Shown here in pieces: positions 30,229 to 38,839 of a DNA stretch of 64,000 nucleotides (its first letter is position 1; the number at the start of each line of letters is the position of its first letter). Under the pieces are notes generated by a model. It saw only the letters and a list, made by a program, of their open reading frames with translations, was not told the origin of the DNA and searched no databases. The position numbers were made by a program, and so were the translations under genes. Origin of the DNA: Bradyrhizobium sp. CCGB12. Lineage in GTDB: Bacteria; Pseudomonadota; Alphaproteobacteria; Rhizobiales; Xanthobacteraceae. The stretch covers positions 5,580,001-5,644,000 of the forward strand of contig NZ_JANADO010000001.1 of assembly GCF_024199845.1 (NCBI RefSeq), written 5' to 3'.

Positions 30229-30879
30229 TCAGGTCGTATCTCCCCTGCCTTTACGATTGCGACGGAGCAGTGTGCGATAGCCGCCCCGCATGAGGCGCAG
30301 CCCGGACTTGACCAGGCGAATGGTCCGGCTACGCAGATCATGCGTTTTCCAGCCGCGATCGGGAATGCGATGCTTGCCGAACAAGCCTTGTGCGATTTCT
30401 CGATAGCTGTGTCCTTCTACGGACCCATCGACTGCACGCATGGCGAGGATGAGCTGATGACGGCTCGAGATTGGTAGCGCCAGAGCGGGTGGTCCGAGGG
30501 GCCGCCGCTCGAGCGCCAGCCAAAATCGATGAGCTGCCCGCAAACGAACCTCGAAATTGCGGTCGAACGGCAGGTCGAGGGCAAGAGATGAACTGCTCGG
30601 CGGAAGTTCTGTTAGCCACAGGCGATGTTTTTCTCCTCCGAGTGCCACGATGGCATGCCATCCATCCGGCGCATGGCGAAGCTCGCTACCCGCCAGTTTT
30701 CTTAGGTCCAGATCGTAACACGCTGGCGAGCGGACAGCCGCGCGCACGGGCAGCACGGTCGCCAGCACTTCGGGCGCCCAGAAAATGGCTTGTTGGTCGA
30801 ACGTCTTTTGGGGATCAGCCGCGAAAAGACAGTCCCCACTGCTGCCGGAAATGATCCGCCATCGCGCCGGATCGTTCAC
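30229..30879 (-). CDS. FseA-like activator, C-terminal DUF2285 part (second frame)
   Basis: This 216-codon frame encodes the DUF2285 region: a hydrophobic beta-rich first half and a C-terminal helix-turn-helix-like part with GHSYREIAQGLFGKHRI and TIRLVKSGLRLMRGGYRTLL. DUF2285 is known as a DNA-binding helix-turn-helix variant in conjugative-element activators. Its nominal GTG start lies inside the preceding DUF6499 frame and has no ribosome binding site of its own, so it is probably made by +1 frameshifting from that frame. In Mesorhizobium the equivalent pair is joined this way to make FseA, the activator of excision and transfer. The translation joins cleanly at FAADPQ. Confidence 0.8.
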   Translation of the reverse strand: MNDPARWRIISGSSGDCLFAADPQKTFDQQAIFWAPEVLATVLPVRAAVRSPACYDLDLRKLAGSELRHAPDGWHAIVALGGEKHRLWLTELPPSSSSLALDLPFDRNFEVRLRAAHRFWLALERRPLGPPALALPISSRHQLILAMRAVDGSVEGHSYREIAQGLFGKHRIPDRGWKTHDLRSRTIRLVKSGLRLMRGGYRTLLRRNRKGRGDTT

Positions 30880-31009
30880 TCATAGCCAGGGCCATATAGT
30901 CCCGTTGGTACTCGCCATTGCGGCGCAGCCACTCCCAGGCTATGTCCACAGCTTCGGCATCCTTAGCGTCAGGATAGGCTTTCGCCGATCTCCAGTCAGC
31001 ACTTGGCAT
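30815..31009 (-). CDS. FseA-like activator, N-terminal DUF6499 part (first frame)
   Basis: Short frame of 64 codons. Its sequence (WRSAKAYPDAKDAEAVDIAWEWLRRN, split here as WRSAKAYPDAKD and AVDIAWEWLRRNGEYQRDY) is the DUF6499 domain that begins many rhizobial and proteobacterial DUF2285 regulators. It ends at a TGA only six bases after TTTC, and the DUF2285 frame continues one base further on. In unsplit relatives a WGLRF-ADP type junction connects the two domains, which corresponds to this point. This supports a two-frame single protein rather than two genes. Confidence 0.8.
   Translation of the reverse strand: MPSADWRSAKAYPDAKDAEAVDIAWEWLRRNGEYQRDYMALAMSERSGAMADHFRQQWGLSFRG
30823..30826 (-). 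promoter_or_regulatory. Candidate programmed +1 ribosomal frameshift site (TTT-C)
   Basis: On the minus strand the first frame reads TTT CGC GGC TGA. A phenylalanyl-tRNA on TTT can slip one base forward onto TTC, which then reads GCG GCT GAT into the DUF2285 frame. The stop lies two codons downstream. Phe-tRNA slippage on TTT-C is a known +1 route; use of exactly this site is inference. Confidence 0.6.
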
Positions 31010-31176
31010 CGCATCACTTTCCCTGTTTTAACACAACTAAAGGGAATTGCGCCCGACGAATATGACTATTTCTGGTTGCGTGGATGCAGATACTTCGCGA
31101 TCGATGCAGTTACGTGATGATACGATCAAATTTTGCGATTGGTGATCACCAGAGGTGACGTCCGTTTCGGACGCAC

Positions 31177-31455
31177 TTATTCCTCACTTTTCGGCCAACC
31201 GCGTTGCAGCAGATGCCGAAATCCGTGAGCCGCCGCCCACTTGGCGCGAGCCAGATGACTTTCAAAAGTACGGCGGGCGCGATCCGGATCCAGGGCAGCA
31301 TCAATACCCAGCACAATGCGCGCAACGTCCCGCCAATCAGCGTTATCGGCCTCGGCATCCAAGAGACGCATATACGTGACGGCATGTTGCTCGTCATATG
31401 GCGTGAGCTGGGGCGCGTCAGGCGCGAAATCTGCGATCTTGGGATCGGACGGCAC
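31177..31455 (-). CDS. QseM-like small DUF2285 protein (probable antiactivator)
   Basis: A 92-residue protein with a GTG start. The core LTPYDEQHAVTYMRLLDAEA, then DWRDVARIVLGID and ARRTFESHLARAKWAA, is the small single-domain DUF2285 type often found just upstream of fseA-like genes. In Mesorhizobium ICEs the small DUF2285 protein QseM binds both the quorum-sensing activator TraR and FseA and blocks transfer. Here it lies 167 bases upstream of the split fseA-like gene on the same strand and diverges from an XRE regulator, which parallels the qseM-qseC arrangement. The assignment as antiactivator is from this context. Confidence 0.75.
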   Translation of the reverse strand: MPSDPKIADFAPDAPQLTPYDEQHAVTYMRLLDAEADNADWRDVARIVLGIDAALDPDRARRTFESHLARAKWAAAHGFRHLLQRGWPKSEE

Positions 31456-31494
31456 TGCTTGAATGTCCTACCAGATTGAGAATCCTCGATTTCA

Positions 31495-32190
31495 GGGACG
31501 GTAGCCGTATTCACAGCCTCTTCGTAGAGAACCGATTGTCGCGGCCTGCAGGAGTATTCTGGCCATAGTCAATGAATACCTAAAGGCGCTGGCGGCCCTC
31601 GTTCGTTCCCTTCAATTCCTTCGCTCCTACCATCCCCAGAATGCATTTGATCGCCGTCCGTTCCGCTCGATCCGCAGACTGCGTCCAGCCTCCGAACCAA
31701 AAGATCGACATCGGAGCGCAGAAGCTCGTCAGCACAGGCTCATTCGGCGCGAGATCTGGATCGTTGCCGGCTGTTTCATTCGGCTTACGCGCGGCCTTTG
31801 CTCATCTGCATTTGGACGAACGTACCGCAATAGTATGGCTATAGCCAGTGGTTTGATGGGCGTCTGAATGGCTGCCTTAGCGCATGAAAGCTCGTGCGCT
31901 TGTCGCCTGGAATGTGCGCCGGATACGCGTAGAACACGGTATTTCGCAAGAGCGATTGGCATACGATGCCAGGATCGACCGCTCCTATATGGGCGGCATA
32001 GAGCAGCAATCGGAGAACCCGACAATCGATCTCCTCGACCGTATTGCGGAAACGCTTGGGGTTCATTTGTCTGAATTCTTTCTTCAGCCACCTAAAGGGG
32101 CCACGGCTCCCAAGACCCTGCGTAAGGGTCGCAAGCCCGTGCCCCCACGTGGCAGAAAGAAATAACACTTCGCAGGCACGATCTTTGTAC
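31495..32190. repeat. Diverged duplication, copy A (XRE gene plus upstream DNA)
   Basis: This segment and the one near 40,870-41,570 share the same order of blocks: a shared stretch including CTCTTCGTAGAGAA and GATTGTCGCGGCCTGC, a CAGAATGCAT block, then the sequence before the regulator (GTGGTTTGAT, GAATGGCTGC) and the regulator itself. Identity falls between blocks, so it is an old duplication rather than a recent one. Confidence 0.8.
31884..32165 (+). CDS. XRE-family transcriptional regulator (copy A)
   Basis: Small DNA-binding protein of 93 aa with a Cro/C1-type helix-turn-helix covering residues 6-65 (NVRRIRVEHGISQERLAYDA then SYMGGIEQQSENPTIDLLDR) and a basic Pro-rich tail. It is divergent from the QseM-like gene, the position held by qseC in Mesorhizobium ICEs, so it may control that gene; the sequence itself says only XRE-type repressor. 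A paralogue with about three-quarters identity lies at 41265-41546. Confidence 0.85.
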   Translation: MKARALVAWNVRRIRVEHGISQERLAYDARIDRSYMGGIEQQSENPTIDLLDRIAETLGVHLSEFFLQPPKGATAPKTLRKGRKPVPPRGRKK

Positions 32191-33135
32191 TTGCTGTCCA
32201 AGCGGCTCACATCACTTTCGCAAATGCCGCAAACCTCATCGGCCTGACAGAAGTTGCTGCCCCCTTCAGAAAACTCCAGCCGTGAACCGTAACAAGCTCT
32301 TGCGGTCGGATCACCTCAGCCGTGCCATTTTAGCTCTTCCTCCCGCCTCGTCTTCCATTTGGGAGCCGAATTGCAGGGCCGCCACAACTCCCGAGGATGC
32401 CCAACAAGACCAGCGCGGATCGAGATTATCACGAGCTAGCGGCCTACGGCGAACCCAACGATTTCACCGCTTGAAGAGTTCCGGGTTTTCCTTGTGCATC
32501 CTGATGAGCTCTACCAGCTTTTCGATGCCGAAGTCGCTGAACGCCATGATGAATGGTCCCCGAGATCAAAGAGCCAGATGAGGCCGACCGCGGGTCAACT
32601 CCATAGGTGACGTCTGACAGACGGTCCTCGTCTTCGTGGAGATCCGCTCCGCTCGAGATCGGCGACCGGTCAGCGTGTCCGCGCATCTGCGAACGACACG
32701 GGCCGAAGGGCAGGAGTTGATGCGGCAGTTGCGCGAGTAGTCCCCCGTCAAACGCTCTTAGCATACGTTGGGCTCGTAGGATGCCCCCTCGCGACCTCAG
32801 GAGGACGCGAGTCGTTGCAAGCTACACACTGGAGTTGACCGACTCTATACGATGGACAGCTTTTAAGTTTCGAAGCGGCCCATAAGAGATTCCGTTAAGG
32901 GGACCCGCCGCACCTCCTGCACCCTCATCACCAGATACGCTCCGATCAACTACCAATCCTGGTAATTGATCCTCGAAGTGAACGCTGGTCCATTTACGCC
33001 GTTACGCCGTCCACTACCACACGAAGCAACGGTCTGCCTCGAGACAGTTGACGTTGGGTGCAGGACGGCTCTCACGCCGCTCGCGAGCGTCATCATGTCT
33101 TCGTGGATATTTGTGGGATGAATGGATGAATAGAC
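32191..33135. other. Intergenic region upstream of the biosynthetic operon
   Basis: About 940 bases. The operon promoter should lie toward the right end. A possible 27-codon minus-strand micro-ORF at 32464-32547 (beginning MAFSDFGIEKL) is amphipathic, but has no clear ribosome binding site. Nothing else recognised. Confidence 0.45.
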
Positions 33136-34791
33136 ATGAACAGAAGCCCACCTATTCCACGGTTAGATGTAGCCAATCCGTATCCTGCTGATGTGTATAT
33201 CTCCCCTGTCAACTTGACGGCCAATGGCAGAGCACACCTGGGGCACGCTGCTGGACCATTTCTCAGAATGGACGTTTTACAAAGGCACCTGAAGCGCGCG
33301 GGGCATCATGTCCGTTCTGGGCTGACGACAGATGGTTTCGAAAACCATGTTCTGGTCCGAGCGGCTCGTGAGAACATTGACCCGTCGGACATGGCACATG
33401 GCTTCCATGTCGAAATTCTTGATGATCTCGCCTCGCTAAGCATCGTGTTCGATCATTTCGACGATCCAGCGCATGGCAATAATCTGCGGCGCTTTACGAA
33501 TGTCAGCAAAGCCCTGATGGATGCGCTGTATGCAGCTGGCTCCCTACAGTTCCGCGCAGTGCGCTTGCCAATGGACGATGCGGGTTCTGCCGCCACACCA
33601 AAAGAAGAACGATTTTGCATTGGCGCCTGGCTTGGTGCAACTTGTCCTGTCTGCGGGGCATCTGCGGGTAGCTTCTTCTGCGAACAATGCGGCCATCATT
33701 TCGAGCCCGATGAAGCGCTGAAACCAGTATCGAAGCGAGGGCGGATCGTAGACTGGGCGGACAACATTTCTGCCCACCTTTCAATTTTGGGAACGGATCG
33801 ACTTCTACGGTCGTGGTACGACGCGGCCGTCGAATCCCGCTTTCTGGAGATAGGAAGGCGGTATGTCGTCCACAAAGGACAGCAAATCCGGGTGACGGTA
33901 CCGGGACTGCATGGACTGCCTTGGTCCTCGCGGCATTTCGATACAAGGCAGATATTGTTTAGCTACTCCTCTTTGCTCTACGCGCATTCTCTCTATTGCG
34001 GCGATAAAGATGCAGAGGGCTCCGGGAATCCGAGTCCCTTTTCCCGGGACTCCGATGTGTTCCTCATTAGTGCTACCGGTATCGATAACACGCTTCCGAT
34101 GCTTGTCGGTGTCGCCGGCTGCGCATTGGGCCAGAACTCGTTTCGTCCGTTTGATCGGGTCTTCTTTAATCATTTCCTTCTTTTGGACGGATCGAAGTTC
34201 TCCACCAGTCGAGGCCACGTGATCTGGGCGGGTGCAATCGCTCGCACTCCAAACATGTCAGTCGATGTACTTAGAGTGTATCTGTCCGAAATTTGCCCAG
34301 AAGATACCCAGACCAACTTAGTGCCGAGCCAGTTGGTCGACCGTTACAATGCACTTCTCGACAGGATATCTGCAGCCATCGATCGTTGCACCGCGTGCAT
34401 AAACGCAATGCCGGCACTCACGGAGTGCTCCATCGATGGCACGATGATGATCACGTTGGATCGGCTCTACGGCAAACAATGCGCCGTCCTTTCGCTAGAC
34501 CATCTGCGAGTATCGCGAGCCTCAAGGTCGGTTATCGAATGGGTCGATTATCTTGAGGCCACACCAGACCTTCAGACCGCTTATACATGGTTGATGGGGT
34601 TCAGCGTACTGGCATGGCCACTGATGCCCAGAATAACAGGAGCCTTGTGGCACTGGCTCGGTCATGAGGGGCATCCGCTTGCCGCATGCGCTTCCACGCC
34701 CTCCTCCCAGCGAAGCGGACCAGTACCAAAGATCGAGGGCCGCAGGTTGGCGACTGCAGAACTGATCGCAGCTTTCCAGGAAACATCGTAG
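33136..34791 (+). CDS. Methionyl-tRNA-synthetase-like protein of a hydrazine-type biosynthetic operon
   Basis: Class I aminoacyl-tRNA-synthetase fold of the MetRS group (551 aa). Motifs seen: the HIGH equivalent HLGH at 34-37, a zinc knuckle with cysteines 170, 173, 182 and 185, and the KMSKS equivalent KFSTS at 354-358. The MetRS methionine-pocket block (normally WLDAPIGY) is not recognisable, so the amino acid used is probably not methionine and a housekeeping role is unlikely. In hydrazine-forming systems (s56-p1, pyrazomycin-type) a MetRS-like domain fused to a cupin activates an amino acid and joins it to an N-hydroxylated lysine before N-N bond formation. Here it is free-standing and leads an operon that also encodes an N-hydroxylase and a cupin. 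A resistance copy of MetRS is the main alternative. Confidence 0.85.
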   Translation: MNRSPPIPRLDVANPYPADVYISPVNLTANGRAHLGHAAGPFLRMDVLQRHLKRAGHHVRSGLTTDGFENHVLVRAARENIDPSDMAHGFHVEILDDLASLSIVFDHFDDPAHGNNLRRFTNVSKALMDALYAAGSLQFRAVRLPMDDAGSAATPKEERFCIGAWLGATCPVCGASAGSFFCEQCGHHFEPDEALKPVSKRGRIVDWADNISAHLSILGTDRLLRSWYDAAVESRFLEIGRRYVVHKGQQIRVTVPGLHGLPWSSRHFDTRQILFSYSSLLYAHSLYCGDKDAEGSGNPSPFSRDSDVFLISATGIDNTLPMLVGVAGCALGQNSFRPFDRVFFNHFLLLDGSKFSTSRGHVIWAGAIARTPNMSVDVLRVYLSEICPEDTQTNLVPSQLVDRYNALLDRISAAIDRCTACINAMPALTECSIDGTMMITLDRLYGKQCAVLSLDHLRVSRASRSVIEWVDYLEATPDLQTAYTWLMGFSVLAWPLMPRITGALWHWLGHEGHPLAACASTPSSQRSGPVPKIEGRRLATAELIAAFQETS

Positions 34792-34792
34792 C

Positions 34793-36010
34793 ATGCCCCC
34801 CTCCCCTGAAGCGGCCCTCGTGGACAAACTGCCCAGTGCAGTCTCTTTGGAGGTGTCAATTCCCTTTATGCTTGGCAGTGCCAGCTTGGCCGCTTCCTAT
34901 GGGTCAAGCTTCTTCCTCGTTGAAGCTCTGCGGTCCATTGGACAAAGCGCCACGACCGCCGGGGCAGTTATTTCGACAGGTACGATCGCGACAATCCTGA
35001 GTTCTCTTGTAGCTGGCCGCATCGCGGATCTACTAGGCTTGATGCGAACCATCACCTCTGCCGCGGCAATGATTGCAGCGGCGATGATATGTTTCGCATC
35101 AGCATCGATCTTGCCGCTACTCGCCTACGTCGGCGGACTGCTTCTTGGCATCGGATGGTCGGTATTCTATATACTGGCGCCGCTTCAGGTGTTGTATCAC
35201 GTGCAAGCCGAGACCCGGATCAAGTATCTCACCTTACTTTCCGGGTCTCAAATGCTGGGCATCGGGCTTGCAGCCCCCCTCGCCCGAACCGTCGCGGAGG
35301 CCATTGGATCCTACATTGCAGTTTACTCTTTTTTTGCGGTTGCATGTGTCCTTGGTACCATGCTTTTGGAGTTCGCCGGGAGAGCACTGGCGCAGGCTCC
35401 TCAGATCAAAGTACCTTCTGTACGTTTGACCTTTAAAGGCGTGCTAAGAGCCTTCAAATCGAACGCGCGATACCCGATAATGATGATTGGCATCGGAGCC
35501 TGCGTTTTCGCCGGTCTTTCCACGTTTCAATCGCTCTACGCCACTTCGCGAGCGCTGTCTCCCGATACGTTCTTTTTGGCCTTCACGGTGACAGCCGTCT
35601 TATTCCGGTTCGCAGTTGCGCCGATCATCGGAAGATTTCGCCTTGAACGCGTAGCCGCACTTCTCTTTGCATGCACTATTGCAGGGCTAGTCATTCTCTT
35701 CGTCAATGTCGGCAGTACGACGATCTACATCCTCGGGACAGCCTTCTTTGCGCTAGGATACGGTCTCAGCTATTCGACTCTGAATAGTATGGTCCTTCAC
35801 ATTGCAGGCAATGATGAGGCATCTTTTGCCATTTATTCTCAGGTCTTTACGCTCTCATACTTTATCGGCCTGTTCGGCTTTCCATACATCGCTGGGCAAG
35901 TCGTGAAAGTCAGCAGTGTCGATTGCCTGCTGATCAGCATGGTCATGCTCATCACAGCCAACGGTGTCCTTCTTGCAATTCAAGTGTTCTCAACCATCAG
36001 GAAGCATTGA
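34793..36010 (+). CDS. Major facilitator superfamily exporter
   Basis: Membrane protein of 405 aa with about twelve hydrophobic segments and an MFS-type loop (GRIADLLGLMRT) between helices 2 and 3. The ATG is one base after the stop of the MetRS-like gene, so translation is coupled. Placed inside the operon, it most likely exports the pathway product and may give self-protection. No substrate-specific motif was recognised. Confidence 0.85.
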   Translation: MPPSPEAALVDKLPSAVSLEVSIPFMLGSASLAASYGSSFFLVEALRSIGQSATTAGAVISTGTIATILSSLVAGRIADLLGLMRTITSAAAMIAAAMICFASASILPLLAYVGGLLLGIGWSVFYILAPLQVLYHVQAETRIKYLTLLSGSQMLGIGLAAPLARTVAEAIGSYIAVYSFFAVACVLGTMLLEFAGRALAQAPQIKVPSVRLTFKGVLRAFKSNARYPIMMIGIGACVFAGLSTFQSLYATSRALSPDTFFLAFTVTAVLFRFAVAPIIGRFRLERVAALLFACTIAGLVILFVNVGSTTIYILGTAFFALGYGLSYSTLNSMVLHIAGNDEASFAIYSQVFTLSYFIGLFGFPYIAGQVVKVSSVDCLLISMVMLITANGVLLAIQVFSTIRKH

Positions 36011-37393
36011 GTGGCTCCTTGTAGGGATGATGCGACGCTGGCTCACAGCGATAGCCATGACGTCATCGCGATCGGTGCAGGACCTGCAAATCTAAGCTTG
36101 GCAGCGCTCTCGGCTCCGATACCGGAACTTTCTCTGCGCATACTCGAAAGATCCGGGTCGGTTAACTGGCATTCCGGTCTGCTCGTAGGAGGCGCCGTTA
36201 TGCAAACCAGCCCCCTCAAGGACCTGGTCACACCGGCGGACCCGACGAGCGCATACAGCTTTCTCGCCTACTTGCATGAAAAGCGGCGCCTATATCAGGC
36301 AATCGCCCGTGGACTGGAGCATGTTAGCCGGCGTGAATTTGGCGACTATTTGCGATGGGTAGCGGAAAAGTTGGCCAACATTCAATTTGGCGAACAGGTC
36401 GTTGCAGTCGAACTACGGGGCAAGTCCTTCAATATCACAACCAGTTGTCGCCAGTATCAAACGCCCACGGCCGTCCTTGGTGTGGGTAGAATGCCCTTCA
36501 TTCCTGATTGGGGCAGGAATGCACCGCCGAATGAGGTGTTTCACGCAAGCACCCTTCTCGCTCAACGCCGCGAACTTTCGAGCAAGCGCGTTGTGGTCGT
36601 CGGCGGCGGCCAAAGCGGCGCCGAGGTATTTCTTCATCTCCTGCGTGGCGCATGCGGCGCGCTGCGATCGCTGACCTGGGCAACCCGACGCGCAAACATA
36701 TTAGCGCTCGAGGATAGCCCTTTCGTCAATGAGTGGTTCTTTCCGCAATATGGCGGCTGGTTCTTTGAGCAAGGCAAAGCTGCTCGCAAGCACCTTCTTG
36801 AACGACAGTTGTTGGCAAGCGATGGCGTCAACCCTTCGACGCTTCGCGCAATCTACAACGCACTTTACAATCGCGAGCTTGATCAGGGCTCCCACCCGGC
36901 TCACGTAGGCATACGCGTCGATACCACGGCATACAAGTTGAGCGGCGCGTCTCCCTTCCTCTTGGGCTTGCGTCAGCAGATGACGGGCATCTGTTCAGAA
37001 CATGTTACGGACATTGTCGTCTTAGCCACAGGTTACCGCACCGAAGTCCCCTCCTTCCTGGAACCGATCGCAAACCGTCTCATGGTTGTGAGTGCGCCTG
37101 GCGGCTCTCAAGAGATCGTGGTCGGGAAAGATTTCTCGGCTCGTTTCGACGGCCCGGAAGAATGTCGTTTGTACGTACAGAACGGCGCACGCTTTCAACA
37201 TGGCATCGCTGATACAAATCTCAGTTTGACCCCTTGGCGCGCTTCGGCAGTCCTCAATTCTATCCTCGGACGCATAGCTTACGATTGCGGGCCTGCAAGG
37301 GGCGCCGTCGACTGGTATTGCTCGGGCTTTGAGGGCTCCCGTTCATCGGAGAAGAAGTCAGCGGCGCCCCCCGGTCCCGCCTGTGTCGATTGA
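36011..37393 (+). CDS. Lysine/ornithine N-monooxygenase-like flavoprotein
   Basis: FAD- and NADPH-dependent N-hydroxylase of the IucD/PvdA/SidA family (460 aa), expected to hydroxylate the side-chain amine of lysine or ornithine. The FAD site is AIGAGPANLSLAAL near residue 19, followed by QTSPLKDLVTPADPTSAYSF, the substrate-side block of the family, then the NADPH site VVVGGGQSGAEVF and the C-terminal LATGYR. The start is GTG directly after the MFS stop. No siderophore synthetase or acyltransferase is nearby, so the hydroxylamine is probably used for N-N bond formation with the MetRS-like and cupin proteins rather than for a hydroxamate siderophore. Confidence 0.88.
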   Translation: MAPCRDDATLAHSDSHDVIAIGAGPANLSLAALSAPIPELSLRILERSGSVNWHSGLLVGGAVMQTSPLKDLVTPADPTSAYSFLAYLHEKRRLYQAIARGLEHVSRREFGDYLRWVAEKLANIQFGEQVVAVELRGKSFNITTSCRQYQTPTAVLGVGRMPFIPDWGRNAPPNEVFHASTLLAQRRELSSKRVVVVGGGQSGAEVFLHLLRGACGALRSLTWATRRANILALEDSPFVNEWFFPQYGGWFFEQGKAARKHLLERQLLASDGVNPSTLRAIYNALYNRELDQGSHPAHVGIRVDTTAYKLSGASPFLLGLRQQMTGICSEHVTDIVVLATGYRTEVPSFLEPIANRLMVVSAPGGSQEIVVGKDFSARFDGPEECRLYVQNGARFQHGIADTNLSLTPWRASAVLNSILGRIAYDCGPARGAVDWYCSGFEGSRSSEKKSAAPPGPACVD

Positions 37394-37401
37394 GAGTACC
37401 T

Positions 37402-37743
37402 ATGAAGCATGCACAGCTGATTGCCTTGGATGAAATAACGTTCTACAGCCCCGGTGTACTGATGCAGAACGTCAAAGGAATAGGTGACTCCAAGTCTACT
37501 TGCCCCGTCGACCTCATTGAATTCTGGCTAGAGCCGTTCGCGGCCTCGAGACCCCATTCTCATGCTGCCACGGAGATCTGGCGCATCACGAGCGGCCACG
37601 GCCGGGTCATAACTGACGATGGTGCGTTGCCAGTCACGGCGGGCGACCTTGTGTTTCTGCGACCAGATCGAACCCATCATTTGGAAAATCTCGGCAATGA
37701 GGTTCTGAGCGCCCTGTCCATCTCCTGGAAGGACACGCGATGA
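37402..37743 (+). CDS. Mini-cupin, candidate N-N bond forming partner
   Basis: Single-domain cupin of 113 aa. Motif 1 supplies His52, His54 and Glu58 (PHSHAATEIW) and motif 2 supplies His92/93 (RPDRTHHLENLG), a typical metal site. The ATG at 37402 is used rather than a TTG four codons upstream that overlaps the previous stop. Zinc-binding cupins fused to a MetRS-like domain catalyse rearrangement to the hydrazine in known systems. Here the cupin is a separate gene, four genes after the MetRS-like gene and directly after the N-hydroxylase. It overlaps the next gene by 4 bases (ATGA). Confidence 0.8.
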   Translation: MKHAQLIALDEITFYSPGVLMQNVKGIGDSKSTCPVDLIEFWLEPFAASRPHSHAATEIWRITSGHGRVITDDGALPVTAGDLVFLRPDRTHHLENLGNEVLSALSISWKDTR

Positions 37744-38828
37744 CGGATCAGATTTATGACCTCGCGATCGTTGGCGCAGGCGTCATGGGCCTTAGTGCGG
37801 CCTTCATCGCAGCGAGCAACCATCCGCGGGACAAGATCGCCATCTTCGAACGAGATATCGTTGGGGCAGGCGCCAGTCGGTTTGCGCCCGGAATCCAGAT
37901 CAACATCTGTCGTAACGAGAGGGAAAGACAACTCATCAATCCTAGTTCGACATTCTGGCGAAGGATCTATCCCCATGGGCTTTGGCCGGTCGGCCGCGAC
38001 TGCGATGTGTTTTGGCTGACACGTCATCCCAAAGATCTCGCGCGGGCGACTAGCGTGGGCGGCACGACCCCATCAACCGCTTCCGCGCTGACAGAGCGGC
38101 TTGCGTCACTGCCGCATTTCTTAATTCCCAGCGATACGGCCGTGGAACTGGATCGGGGGTCTTACAGTCCGGTAGCTCCCATTGTTCAGGATATGGTCCA
38201 AAGGCTCAAGGCCCTTGGGATTTCCATATGCGAACGGACGTCTGTTGAAAGGATCCGGCGGGGGCCAAGCAATATTCTTCTGCAGACTTCGGATGCTAGA
38301 GAACATTTGACGAGACGGGCCCTCCTTGCAATTGGCCCATGGCTACCAGATTCCCCATTGGTAGCGCATCTCACAGATAGACCGCGATTGCGGGTCAAGA
38401 AGGTCGTCTCGCTTCATCTCGCAGCGCGCCCTACCCCCAACTGTCCAATGATCGGCTTGTTCGATGACTACGCCTTTCTCATTCCCATGATCGAGGAAGG
38501 GTATTGGCTATTCAGCTTTACCTCGCAGGAATGGGATGTGAGGGCGGACACCGATGAGCTGCATGTCAGTTCGGATGATCTAGCGCGCGCAACCGCGATA
38601 TTGGCAAAGTGGTTCTCGTGCGACGTGCCGGCGGTGGCGTCGGTGCGTGTGTTCTGCGATTGCTATTCCGACGATGGCGTCCCGTTCTCCCTCCCAGCTA
38701 AAACTATCGCTGGTCTGCACGTTATTGGGGGTGGTGCAGGCAATGGGTTTCGTTTTGGACCTGCGTGTGCGGAAGAGGCAATAAGGTCCCTGTATTCGCC
38801 GGATCGCAGTGTCGTCACAACGACATGA
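37740..38828 (+). CDS. FAD-dependent glycine/D-amino-acid oxidase-like enzyme
   Basis: DAO-family flavoprotein (362 aa). The Rossmann site AIVGAGVMGLSAAFIA near residue 9 and the C-terminal GGGAGNGFRFGPACAEEA are the two FAD contacts. The family oxidises C-N bonds of amino acids such as glycine, sarcosine and D-amino acids. In hydrazine pathways, as I recall, a related flavoprotein splits the lysine-linked hydrazine to release a hydrazino acid. That would fit this gene, coupled by ATGA overlap to the cupin. Its exact substrate is unknown. Confidence 0.82.
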   Translation: MTDQIYDLAIVGAGVMGLSAAFIAASNHPRDKIAIFERDIVGAGASRFAPGIQINICRNERERQLINPSSTFWRRIYPHGLWPVGRDCDVFWLTRHPKDLARATSVGGTTPSTASALTERLASLPHFLIPSDTAVELDRGSYSPVAPIVQDMVQRLKALGISICERTSVERIRRGPSNILLQTSDAREHLTRRALLAIGPWLPDSPLVAHLTDRPRLRVKKVVSLHLAARPTPNCPMIGLFDDYAFLIPMIEEGYWLFSFTSQEWDVRADTDELHVSSDDLARATAILAKWFSCDVPAVASVRVFCDCYSDDGVPFSLPAKTIAGLHVIGGGAGNGFRFGPACAEEAIRSLYSPDRSVVTTT

Positions 38829-38839
38829 GGTGAAAGGCT

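Noticed and set aside
31530..31560. CGATTGTCGCGG-type sequence considered as a nod-box half
   Set aside because: The spaced ATC/GAT pattern of a nod box is not present; the block is simply part of the XRE duplication.
32464..32547. 27-codon micro-ORF on the minus strand (MAFSDFGIEKL start)
   Set aside because: Amphipathic and intact but without a convincing ribosome binding site or known family; too little evidence.
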